From an uncultured Flavobacteriales bacterium (GTDB lineage Bacteria > Bacteroidota > Bacteroidia > Flavobacteriales_D > SKUL01): 5,487 bases of DNA. Position 1 is the stretch's first letter. Each line of letters begins with the position of its first letter. The notes beneath the pieces were generated by a model that was not told the origin of the DNA, ran no database searches, and saw only the letters and a list, made by a program, of their open reading frames with translations. This document shows positions 1 to 5,487 of the stretch, piece after piece. The stretch lies in assembly GCA_937911795.1 (NCBI GenBank), contig CALDPJ010000179.1, positions 1 through 5,487 of the forward strand, given 5' to 3'. The translations under genes were made by a program, and so were the position numbers.

Positions 1-299
<299 letters not shown>

Positions 300-381
300 A
301 ACGTTGGAATTTCAAAATTTAGAGATTTAGCTTAAACAAGATGTCAATCTTATTGGTGCCCATTCATTTGGGCCACGATTT
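300..381 (+). other. 23S-5S internal transcribed spacer, no tRNA
   Basis: This is about 80 nt of AT-rich transcribed spacer between the two rRNAs. It has no tRNA cloverleaf and no reading frame. The segment GTGCCC, eight bases, then GGGCCAC (about 356-377) can form a short stem with one bulged C just ahead of 5S, which could be a processing stem. That last role is inference. The boundaries depend on the approximate 23S and 5S ends. Confidence 0.7.
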
Positions 382-476
<95 letters not shown>

Positions 477-490
<14 letters not shown>

Positions 491-536
491 TTTTAAAAAA
501 CCCCAGTCGGTTCTCCGGCTGGGGTTTTTTCGTTTT
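477..536 (+). repeat. 60-bp direct repeat, copy A (5S 3' end + terminator)
   Basis: This segment covers the last 14 nt of 5S rRNA, a TTTTA-rich linker, the terminator hairpin and the trailing TTTTTTCGTTTT. It recurs at 675-734 with 58 of 60 positions identical; the differences are A498/G696 and G506/A704. Identity stops abruptly on both sides. The offset between the copies is exactly 198 bp, with no indel inside the repeat. Copy A is the functional one because it is continuous with the full 5S gene. Confidence 0.93.
495..530 (+). terminator. rrn operon intrinsic terminator (copy 1)
   Basis: A 10-bp stem forms between 501-510 (CCCCAGTCGG) and 515-524 (CCGGCTGGGG) around a TTCT loop, with one G-U pair (T507-G518). 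It is flanked by six A's upstream and six T's downstream, so the stem can extend to 16 bp and a U-tract follows. Because the A-tract becomes a U-tract on the other strand, it could also terminate minus-strand transcripts. It sits directly after 5S and ends the rRNA operon. Confidence 0.92.
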
Positions 537-600
537 GTCGCGGAAACGATACTGGTCTCCATAAACATTATTTACAATATATACTTCAGATCGGGAGAGC

Positions 601-615
601 CCCGCTTTTCGCGGG
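601..615. other. Short perfect hairpin, GC-rich
   Basis: CCCGC at 601-605 pairs with GCGGG at 611-615 around a five-base TTTTC loop. No T-run follows on either strand, so it is not a standard terminator. Two GATC sites (589-592 and 615-618) flank it. Its function is unknown. Confidence 0.5.
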
Positions 616-629
616 ATCACTTCGTACCG

Positions 630-661
630 GTGGTTTGCCTCGACTACGTCTCTCAAACCAC
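630..661. other. 8-bp inverted repeat (stem-loop)
   Basis: GTGGTTTG at 630-637 is the exact reverse complement of CAAACCAC at 654-661, with 16 bases between. The loop contains a further small stem (GAC 642-644 with GTC 648-650). It lies 13 bp before the second copy of the 5S-end/terminator repeat. No T-tract follows. It could be a recombination or RNA structure element, but the role is unknown. Confidence 0.55.
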
Positions 662-674
662 TGTACTCAGATGA

Positions 675-734
675 TATGTCGTCGCCTCTTTTAAAGAACC
701 CCAATCGGTTCTCCGGCTGGGGTTTTTTCGTTTT
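675..734 (+). repeat. 60-bp direct repeat, copy B (isolated 5S tail + terminator)
   Basis: This is the second copy of the module at 477-536, carrying the 5S 3' strand (TATGTCGTCGCCTC, 675-688) without the rest of a 5S gene. The orphan helix I strand GTCGCC at 681-686 has no partner nearby. The two substitutions relative to copy A both lie in the terminator part, while the 5S-derived bases are unchanged. That suggests a fairly recent duplication or ongoing homogenisation with other rrn loci (inference). Confidence 0.92.
693..728 (+). terminator. Second intrinsic terminator (copy 2)
   Basis: The stem pairs 699-708 with 713-722 around a TTCT loop, followed by six T's. Relative to copy 1, the change G506 to A704 places an A opposite C717, so the plus-strand RNA stem has an internal mismatch and should be weaker. 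On the minus strand the same change is only a G-U pair, so the stem stays closed. It could serve as a back-up stop for rrn read-through and also insulate the gene that starts near 791. Confidence 0.75.
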
Positions 735-772
735 AGGCGATCAAGAATCGCAGATTTGATACAGCGTTATTT

Positions 773-780
773 CAGGAGGT
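773..780 (+). promoter_or_regulatory. Strong Shine-Dalgarno site with a three-codon mini-ORF
   Basis: CAGGAGGT is a full match to the anti-SD core, which is unusual in Bacteroidota, where most genes lack an SD. Its best-spaced start (6 nt) is the ATG at 787, but that frame reads Met-Phe-Glu-stop (787-798). The same SD lies 10 nt before the TTG at 791 that opens the long frame, and 28 nt before the in-frame ATG at 809. The site therefore either supports the TTG start or drives a tiny leader peptide coupled to the real gene. A one-base indel near 790 is another explanation. Confidence 0.55.
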
Positions 781-790
781 TTGGTTATGT

Positions 791-1747
791 TTGAATAAAC
801 TTCCTACTATGAAAATTTCTACACTTTTTATTTCCTTGGTTCTGCTGTCTTTTTCCGATCTAAAGTCACAAGATATCTGGCCACACGAGGATGCAGAATG
901 GTATCTGCACCGGGAAGCCTGTTTTACACCTAATATTCTCAGCCATTATGAAGTTAATGGTACAGAATTGATCGGAGGAAAGGAATGTACTGTATTACAT
1001 CGCACTACTTACAGTTCCTGGGGAGAAAATTATGAATCCAATCATTACGTTTTCTTTAATGGTGATACGGTTTTCTGGTATTTTGAAGAAAATTTTCACC
1101 CCTTGTTGTGCTTTAATCTGGAGGAAGGTGATACCTGGTTTCCTTTGCCGGAAGATTCTTTACAAACCGGGCCGGACTGTATCTATTCGGGTATGACGAT
1201 TAACAATAAGAGTACGGTCGAGTACAACGGGCAATCATACCGCCAGATTACCATTTCACCCGAAGTTTCTGAACCTGAGGAGTGGGAGGACCCTTGGCCA
1301 TCAATTGTGTGGTTCGGCACTTTTAACGAGCGAACTTTTGTACAGACCGCACAATATGCTTCCTCGTGGTTTTTCCCCGAGTACAATATGTGTGATGCAA
1401 TTGTAGAGTGGGATTGCCCCACTTTTGCTTGTTATTCCGATAGCGAAATAAATATTCAGGCTACGGAAGAAGCGTGCGACTATCCGTTGTGGGTTTCTGT
1501 GGACGAATCCGAAATGAACAAATCATTGATTTTTCCAAACCCTGTAAAGACTGGTGATGATATTTATTTCAATACATCTATCAGAATTGTTTCCATAAGG
1601 GTTTTTGACTTGTCTGGTAAATTGCTGGTAGAAAGAAGCAATCCCGGAACAACTGTGACTTTGGAGGTGTCGCCCGGTCAGTATTTAACGCAGATTAAAA
1701 AAATTGATGGATCCGAAGAAGTCGGTAAATTGATTGTAATTCCCTAA
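791..1747 (+). CDS. Secreted protein with T9SS type A sorting domain, function unknown
   Basis: This 318-residue protein is exported in two steps. It has a Sec signal peptide (about residues 7-26, MKISTLFISLVLLSF, with cleavage likely near KSQ-D). At the C-terminus, residues ~246-318 form a type IX secretion sorting domain with the hallmarks FPNP (248-251), VFDLSGKLL (271-279), GQYL and a final KLIVIP. T9SS cargo is carried across the outer membrane and either released or anchored on the cell surface. The middle part (28-240) matches no enzyme I recognise. It is rich in Trp, Tyr and acidic residues, has eight Cys (44, 66, 107, 130, 201, 209, 214, 229) that could form disulfides, and contains a CFNLEEGDTW stretch like those in small secreted proteins of Flavobacteriales. 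Start: TTG 791 is chosen because of the SD at 773-780. ATG 809 (MKIST...) is a serious alternative, gives a cleaner signal peptide and loses only six residues. The gene converges on the 1760-3043 gene with a 12-bp gap and no visible terminator. Confidence 0.88.
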   Translation: MNKLPTMKISTLFISLVLLSFSDLKSQDIWPHEDAEWYLHREACFTPNILSHYEVNGTELIGGKECTVLHRTTYSSWGENYESNHYVFFNGDTVFWYFEENFHPLLCFNLEEGDTWFPLPEDSLQTGPDCIYSGMTINNKSTVEYNGQSYRQITISPEVSEPEEWEDPWPSIVWFGTFNERTFVQTAQYASSWFFPEYNMCDAIVEWDCPTFACYSDSEINIQATEEACDYPLWVSVDESEMNKSLIFPNPVKTGDDIYFNTSIRIVSIRVFDLSGKLLVERSNPGTTVTLEVSPGQYLTQIKKIDGSEEVGKLIVIP

Positions 1748-1759
1748 CTACAATTCTCC

Positions 1760-3043
1760 TTAGGTCTTCTGCTTCTTCTTCTTCGCCGCAGGAAAGAGGA
1801 TGTTGTTCAGAATTAAACGGTATCCCGGTGAATTCGGGTGAAGGTTTAAATCGGTAGGTGGGTCACCGACAAGATGCCGGTAATCTTCGGGATCGTGACC
1901 GCCGTAAAATGTCCATTGCCCGCGGCCAAACTGTCCATGAATGTATTTTGCGGTATTCAAAGCCTTTGACTCACCGAGAATCAGCACGTCAGATTTGATA
2001 TATTGTTTTGAGAAAGACGTGGTCTGCCCCATAAATCCTTTAATTACCCGCGTATGGTTTTGTGTCAACATCGTTGGAACGATATCCCATTTCGCCGAAA
2101 ATTCAAAGAGCGAAAATAAATCGCTTGGTTGCGGTGTACGGGCATGAATGGTAGTTCCGTCAATCGACGAGAATTCGTATTTATACGGATCCATTTCCAG
2201 CTGAAAATCCTTAAAGGCAAATGTGTTGCTGAAATCCAGTCGCGATTGCGCACTCGGATCCGCCGGATCACCATCAAACATTGATTCGACAATATCCACG
2301 TTTTCTGCCGCCAGGGCAATGTCATAAGTGTCCGTACCCGAGCACATCGTGAACAAGAAACCACCGCCTGCGGTATACTCACGAATCTTCTGAGTGACCG
2401 CGCGTTTTAGTTCCGAAACTTTAGAAAATCCAAGGGCAACGGCATCCGCTTCTGCCTCCTGCACCTGTTCGCGATACCACGGTGCATTTCTGTAGGCACT
2501 GTAGAATTTCCCATACTGACCGGTGAAATCTTCGTGGTGAAGGTGAAGCCAGTCATATTTCGGCAATTCCATATTGATGATTTCGGTGTCGTAAATAACG
2601 TCATACGGAATCTCAGCATAGGTGAGAACCAGCGTAACAGCATCATCCCAGGGCAATTTACTTTTTGGTGAATACACCGCAATCTTCGGGGATTTTTCGA
2701 GCTTCACCACTTCCATATTCACCTCGGGATCCGCGATCTCGCGCAGGATGTTGGCAGCCTGAACATCAGCGATGATCTGAAAGGTTACGCCGCGAATCAC
2801 GCATTCTTCTTCCAGACTTGGCAAATGTTCAATTAAAAAGCTTCCTCCTTTGTAGTTGAGCAGCCATTCGACATCAACTTCGTTCTGTAAAACCCAATAG
2901 GCAATTCCGTATGCCTTTAAATGATTCTTTTGGGTGTCATCCATGGGGATCAGCAATTTCGCTGAAAACAACGGAGCACTCATCAACAGAAAAACAACAC
3001 ATGCTATCAGACCTCTGACGCTTTTATTCATCTTTATCACCAT
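1760..3043 (-). CDS. Exported protein of the Bacteroidota family often labelled 'asparagine synthetase B'; true function unknown
   Basis: A 427-residue protein with an N-terminal signal sequence (KSVRGLIACVVFLLMSAPLFSA, residues ~7-28), so it probably acts in the periplasm. From memory, proteins starting LLIPMDDTQKNHLKAYGIAYW and carrying WLHLHHEDFTGQYGKFY (165-181) are common in Bacteroidota and are often named asparagine synthetase B. The sequence does not support that name. There is no N-terminal Cys nucleophile and no SGGxDS ATP-pyrophosphatase loop. Notable conserved-looking blocks are GGGFLFTMCSGTDT (226-239), where a Cys after a beta strand recalls the nucleophile turn of class I glutamine amidotransferase or ThuA-like folds, and YGGHDPEDYRHLVGDPP (380-396). 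The tail ends in AAKKKKQKT. An amidotransferase-like fold is only a guess. The start at 3043 has no SD; the in-frame ATG at 3031 (MNKSVRG) is equally plausible and keeps the signal peptide. The gene lies 118 bp after dnaB on the same strand and has its own candidate promoter. Confidence 0.85.
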   Translation of the reverse strand: MVIKMNKSVRGLIACVVFLLMSAPLFSAKLLIPMDDTQKNHLKAYGIAYWVLQNEVDVEWLLNYKGGSFLIEHLPSLEEECVIRGVTFQIIADVQAANILREIADPEVNMEVVKLEKSPKIAVYSPKSKLPWDDAVTLVLTYAEIPYDVIYDTEIINMELPKYDWLHLHHEDFTGQYGKFYSAYRNAPWYREQVQEAEADAVALGFSKVSELKRAVTQKIREYTAGGGFLFTMCSGTDTYDIALAAENVDIVESMFDGDPADPSAQSRLDFSNTFAFKDFQLEMDPYKYEFSSIDGTTIHARTPQPSDLFSLFEFSAKWDIVPTMLTQNHTRVIKGFMGQTTSFSKQYIKSDVLILGESKALNTAKYIHGQFGRGQWTFYGGHDPEDYRHLVGDPPTDLNLHPNSPGYRLILNNILFPAAKKKKQKT

Positions 3044-3097
3044 CGCTTGTTTTGAGAAACCGAACTTTCGTAAAAATCACTCGTTCCTATTGAGTTA

Positions 3098-3127
3098 TAA
3101 AGGTACAAAACGACCCGCGAAGGAAAA
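3098..3127 (-). promoter_or_regulatory. Candidate Bacteroidota promoter for the 1760-3043 gene
   Basis: Read on the minus strand, a T-run at about 3127-3124 is followed after 18 nt by TACCTTTA (3105-3098), which matches 7 of 8 positions of the -7 element TAnnTTTG. Transcription would start near 3091 and leave a leader of roughly 50-60 nt. The -33 element is only a T-run rather than TTG, so this is weaker than the dnaB promoter. Transcription from dnaB reading through is an alternative. Confidence 0.3.
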
Positions 3128-3153
3128 AAGTACACCGTAGACTTTGTTTGGTT

Positions 3154-3177
3154 CAGCAGTATCAACTGAAACTGCTG
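3154..3177 (-). other. Inverted repeat spanning the dnaB stop codon
   Basis: CAGCAGT at 3154-3160 is the exact reverse complement of ACTGCTG at 3171-3177, with 10 bases between that include the dnaB stop (3162-3164). As RNA it would form a 7-bp stem at the 3' end of dnaB. The minus-strand sequence after it (AACCAAACAAAG) has no U-run, so it is not a convincing intrinsic terminator. An mRNA-stabilising 3' structure is possible. Confidence 0.4.
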
Positions 3178-4715
3178 TCCAGGTCAATGCTAAAGTCATC
3201 ATCATCGTCGTCATCGTCTCCCATGTCATCCATCCGCGAAGGACGTGTAATGGTGGTGGGCGCATCGAATTCGGTATTGGGCGCTATGTTTCCTTCGTTA
3301 TCGAAGGCGTAGCTGTCCAGGTTATCGAACTTGGCGAGGGTGTCGTGGAAGCGTAGTTTTACGGAATCCAGTGCACCGTTTCGGTGTTTGGCCACAATAA
3401 TTTCACCTACGCCCAAAGCAGATTCACCATTTTCGTACTGCGTGATGTTGTAGTATTCGGGACGATAGATAAAAGTCACGAGGTCGGCATCCTGCTCGAT
3501 AGCTCCGGATTCACGAAGGTCGGAAAGTTGTGGTCGTTTATCGCCACCACGCGTTTCTACCGATCGGTTAAGCTGTGACAGCGCAATAATAGGCACATTC
3601 AACTCCTTTGCCAGACCTTTCAGCGAGCGCGAAATCGTACTGATTTCCTGTTCGCGGTTGCTGCCTCCTTTATTGTCTCCACCGGCTGTCATCAATTGCA
3701 GGTAGTCAATAATGATCAACTCTATTCCGTGCTGCGCTTTTAACCGGCGTGATTTGGCGCGCAGCTCAAAGATCGACAGCGCCGGGGTGTCATCGATAAA
3801 CAACGGCGCATCGGTTAGTTTGGTGATACGCGAATGCAACTGGTGAAATTCATGTTCCTGCAGGGTTCCTTTTCGAAGTTTCTCGGCAGAAATTTCGGTT
3901 TCACTGGCGATAAGTCTGTTTACGAGCTGAAGTGAAGACATCTCGAGAGAGAATACCGCTACCGGTCGTTGGAATTGAACAGCGACGTTTCGAGCCATTG
4001 AAAGCACAAAAGCCGTTTTTCCCATACCCGGACGTCCGGCCATAATGATGAGATCCGATTTCTGCCATCCGCCCGTGAGGCGGTCGAGGTTGTGGAATCC
4101 GGTTGGGACACCGCTCAATCCGTCTTCGTTCTTACCGGCATCTTCAATCTGTTGAATGGCTTCGGCCATCAGATTGCTCATCTTATCGTAATCTTTCCGA
4201 ATGTTTCCTTCGGCAACTTTATAAAGATTTTGCTCGGCTTTATCGAGCAGATCAAATACGTCGGTGGATTCGTCAAACGCATCCCGTACAATTTGTGTTG
4301 AAATCCTGATCAACTCGCGCAGAATGTGCTTTTGCGAAATAATCCGTGCGTGAAACTGGATGTTGGCTGCCGATGCAACCTTGTTGGTCAGTTGACTGAT
4401 ATAGTACGGACCGCCCACTTCATCGAGTTCGCCTTTTTTACGCAAACGATGGGTAACGGTAAGAATATCGATCGGCTCTGACTCTCCGAACAATTCGAAA
4501 ATTGCACTGAAAATTTTCTGATGTGCTTCTTTGTAGAAACTCTCGGGTTGCAGAATTTCAATTCCTTCGTTTACGGCATTTTTTTCTAGCATCATTGCTC
4601 CCAATACAGCCTCCTCGAGTTCTACTGCCTGGGGTTGTAATTTTCCTCCATCTACCAATGCAGCAGGCAATCCCTGTGCTTTTAACTTCGATCCTACTAC
4701 TTCTAATCCTGCCAT
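3162..4715 (-). CDS. dnaB: Replicative DNA helicase DnaB
   Basis: This is the hexameric helicase that unwinds DNA ahead of the replisome and recruits primase. At 517 residues it is full length and somewhat longer than E. coli DnaB. The N-terminal helical domain covers ~27-130 (PQAVELEEAVLGAMML, FYKEAHQKIFSAI), followed by the linker and the RecA-like motor from ~198. In the motor the Walker A is GRPGMGKT (227-234, Lys233), the catalytic Glu is in SLEMS (Glu258), and the Walker B is LIIIDYLQLM (Asp337). The sensor Gln is in SQLNR (Gln381), DLRESGAIEQDAD lies at 399-411, and the arginine finger region is AKHRNG (Arg445). All motifs are intact, and the common intein sites (after Walker A, at SLEMS) are uninterrupted. 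The C-terminus (495-517) is a very acidic tail with eight consecutive Asp. The ATG at 4715 has an A-rich leader and no SD, as expected for Bacteroidota, and lies just downstream of a strong promoter match. The downstream gene on the same strand starts 118 bp later. Confidence 0.97.
   Translation of the reverse strand: MAGLEVVGSKLKAQGLPAALVDGGKLQPQAVELEEAVLGAMMLEKNAVNEGIEILQPESFYKEAHQKIFSAIFELFGESEPIDILTVTHRLRKKGELDEVGGPYYISQLTNKVASAANIQFHARIISQKHILRELIRISTQIVRDAFDESTDVFDLLDKAEQNLYKVAEGNIRKDYDKMSNLMAEAIQQIEDAGKNEDGLSGVPTGFHNLDRLTGGWQKSDLIIMAGRPGMGKTAFVLSMARNVAVQFQRPVAVFSLEMSSLQLVNRLIASETEISAEKLRKGTLQEHEFHQLHSRITKLTDAPLFIDDTPALSIFELRAKSRRLKAQHGIELIIIDYLQLMTAGGDNKGGSNREQEISTISRSLKGLAKELNVPIIALSQLNRSVETRGGDKRPQLSDLRESGAIEQDADLVTFIYRPEYYNITQYENGESALGVGEIIVAKHRNGALDSVKLRFHDTLAKFDNLDSYAFDNEGNIAPNTEFDAPTTITRPSRMDDMGDDDDDDDDFSIDLDSSFS
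3195..3218 (-). repeat. Aspartate-codon repeat in the dnaB tail
   Basis: Eight consecutive Asp codons (a mix of GAT and GAC on the minus strand) encode residues 500-507 of DnaB. The mixed codon use argues that the acidic run is kept for the protein sequence rather than being a pure slippage product, although trinucleotide length variation between strains would be unsurprising. Confidence 0.7.
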
Positions 4716-4738
4716 TTTTTCTTTTTATTTCGAGCCCT

Positions 4739-4767
4739 CAAAATTACACTACCCTTATTCCCTCAAA
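4739..4767 (-). promoter_or_regulatory. dnaB promoter, Bacteroidota type
   Basis: On the minus strand, TTTG (4767-4764) is followed by 17 nt and then TAATTTTG (4746-4739). This matches the Bacteroidota housekeeping consensus TTG-N17-23-TAnnTTTG exactly in sequence and spacing. Transcription would begin near 4733, giving a short A-rich leader (AAATAAAAAGAAAAA) directly before the dnaB ATG at 4715. The assignment rests on the consensus and position only. Confidence 0.65.
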
Positions 4768-4811
4768 AGAAATAACCGATTTTGATATGATATATTTATC
4801 AAAAAATGATG

Positions 4812-4825
4812 TGAACAATTGTTCA
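4812..4825. promoter_or_regulatory. Perfect 14-bp palindrome in the divergent intergenic region
   Basis: TGAACAATTGTTCA is its own reverse complement over all 14 bases. It lies in the 151-bp gap between dnaB (minus) and the lipoprotein gene (plus), 41 bp before the latter's ATG and ~45 bp upstream of the dnaB -33 element. The form is typical of an operator bound by a dimeric repressor. No regulator gene is seen in this window, so the binding protein is unknown, and chance in AT-rich DNA cannot be excluded. Confidence 0.4.
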
Positions 4826-4866
4826 TTAAAAATACGTTTTAAACGAGGCTTTCATATCTTGTTGGG

Positions 4867-5487
4867 ATGCGAGTAATTAACAATCTGTCGTTATTCATTT
4901 TGGTCTTTTTGCTGGCCGTAGCCTGTAAAAAAGAGGGCGACGGCACTGGTCCGGAAGTAGAATGGACGCATCCGACTCAATTTACCACCCTGTCATCGAT
5001 AGATACATTTCTGGTAAAAGCCAGCATTTCTGATCCCGATGGAGTACGGCGCGTTTCGGTTCACCTGACCGATCCGATGGGAAACAGCCTCGCGTCGATG
5101 GGTGATGTTCAGCCGAATTTAAGCAGCTATGAGTTAAGCAAATCTTTTTACCTGAACCGGCCCGATTTACCGGCAGGAGTTTATTATCTGAAACTGGAGG
5201 CGTACGATGAATTCCACAGCACCAGTATATTTCGCGAAATTTCCATTCACCCGATCCCGTTGCTATTGCTTTCTACTGTGATTGCTCAGGGGGAAGGCGG
5301 TAGCTCCCAAATTGCGGTGTATGATGACGGAAATCCTGCGTGGACCAGTATTGCCGTGAATGCAGGAGATGTTATTCAGATCGAGTCAAATCATCAGGAT
5401 GGTTGGGTAATGGCCGTGACTGGTGAGACGGGGAAAATTACCGCTTTCGCGTATCCGGATTACAGCGAACAATGGAGTTTTGAAATT
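4867..5487 (+). CDS. Lipoprotein with beta-rich extracytoplasmic domains, partial (3' end beyond window)
   Basis: An open frame of 207 codons runs from ATG 4867 off the window end. It starts MRVINNLSLFILVFLLAVACKKEGDG, a lipoprotein signal with a hydrophobic core (7-19) and lipobox AVA-Cys20. Lys-Lys-Glu follows the Cys, as in many outer-membrane lipoproteins of Bacteroidota. Residues ~31-128 (EVEWTHPTQF, VKASISDPDGVRRVSVHL, LPAGVYYLKLEAYDEF, REISIHP) read as an Ig/fibronectin-like beta sandwich of the kind that describes 'becoming and direction' terms in secreted proteins. From ~131 a second beta-rich region begins (IAVYDDGNPAWTSI, TGKITAFAYPDYSEQWSFEI), possibly the first blade of a propeller. 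I do not recognise the specific family. No SD precedes the ATG and no clear TAnnTTTG promoter was found on this strand. It is divergent from dnaB and shares its intergenic region. Confidence 0.85.
   Translation, partial: MRVINNLSLFILVFLLAVACKKEGDGTGPEVEWTHPTQFTTLSSIDTFLVKASISDPDGVRRVSVHLTDPMGNSLASMGDVQPNLSSYELSKSFYLNRPDLPAGVYYLKLEAYDEFHSTSIFREISIHPIPLLLLSTVIAQGEGGSSQIAVYDDGNPAWTSIAVNAGDVIQIESNHQDGWVMAVTGETGKITAFAYPDYSEQWSFEI

Larger units (their letters stand above)
537..674. other. 138-bp segment between the duplicated 5S-end/terminator modules
   Basis: There is no convincing gene here. The segment is enclosed by the two copies of the 60-bp repeat. It holds two hairpins (601-615 and 630-661) and an AT-rich part (about 560-588). 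Reading frames run through it on both strands, but each depends on antisense 5S or terminator sequence and has no visible start signal. It does not resemble a decayed 5S body, because the conserved 5S core is absent. It could be the remnant of something inserted behind 5S or spacer copied from another rrn locus. Neither can be decided from this window. Together with the two terminators it makes up the gene-free stretch 491-790. Confidence 0.6.

Noticed and set aside
300..381. tRNA gene in the 23S-5S spacer
   Set aside because: No acceptor stem, no GGTTCGAATCC-like T-loop and the spacer is too AT-rich.
537..674. Relic of a GIY-YIG endonuclease gene, which can sit next to rRNA operons in this phylum
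   Set aside because: No GIY or YIG motif or other recognisable part of the domain can be read in any frame of the 138 bp; the idea would need a translated search.
737..751. GCGAT/ATCGC inverted repeat upstream of the T9SS gene
   Set aside because: Only 5 bp arms with a 5-base loop; easily expected by chance and lacking any context such as a T-run or a promoter element.
1760..3043. Genuine asparagine synthetase
   Set aside because: No N-terminal Cys nucleophile, no SGGxDS pyrophosphatase loop, and a signal peptide that would export it away from cytoplasmic ATP.
1941..4309. Several 60-105 codon frames antisense or out of frame inside the two minus-strand genes
   Set aside because: All are shadows of well-supported coding sequence and show no domain, start signal or codon pattern of their own.
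3162..4715. Intein or split in dnaB
   Set aside because: Walker A, SLEMS, Walker B and SQLNR motifs are contiguous, and the protein length is normal for the family.
4523..4876. Plus-strand 117-codon frame antisense to the dnaB start
   Set aside because: It is mostly antisense to conserved DnaB N-terminal coding sequence, then runs through the promoter region, with low-complexity Leu/Phe-rich translation and no start signal.

Overview
The window looks like a chromosomal piece of a Bacteroidota bacterium, probably Flavobacteriales-like. Four things point that way. The 5S rRNA is of the Bacteroidota type. One secreted protein ends in a type IX secretion (T9SS) type A sorting domain. The dnaB upstream region carries a Bacteroidota -33/-7 promoter (TTG, 17 nt, TAnnTTTG). 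Most starts have A-rich leaders rather than Shine-Dalgarno sites. The order-level placement is an inference.

Layout: 1-~299 is the 3' end of a 23S rRNA gene. A spacer without tRNA follows, then a complete 5S rRNA (~382-490) and a strong intrinsic terminator (495-530). Next comes an odd gene-free stretch (491-790). In it, the last 14 nt of the 5S gene plus the whole terminator recur 198 bp downstream (477-536 and 675-734, 58 of 60 identical). The two copies enclose 138 bp that holds two hairpins. At 791-1747 (+) is a secreted T9SS cargo protein of unknown function. Converging on it with a 12-bp gap is a minus-strand gene (1760-3043) for an exported protein of a family often labelled 'asparagine synthetase B' in Bacteroidota, although it lacks that enzyme's motifs. 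Upstream of it, also on the minus strand, is dnaB (3162-4715), the replicative helicase, which is intact, intein-free and has a very acidic C-terminal tail. A 151-bp divergent intergenic region carries the dnaB promoter and a perfect 14-bp palindrome. It leads to a plus-strand lipoprotein gene (4867 to the window edge) that is cut off by the window.

The protein genes do not form one pathway. The window is the end of an rRNA operon followed by a housekeeping replication gene and three envelope or secreted proteins. No defence system, CRISPR array, transposase or complete mobile element is visible. The most unusual structure is the duplicated 5S-end/terminator module. It could be a recombination scar between rrn loci or the remnant of an element inserted at the 5S 3' end.
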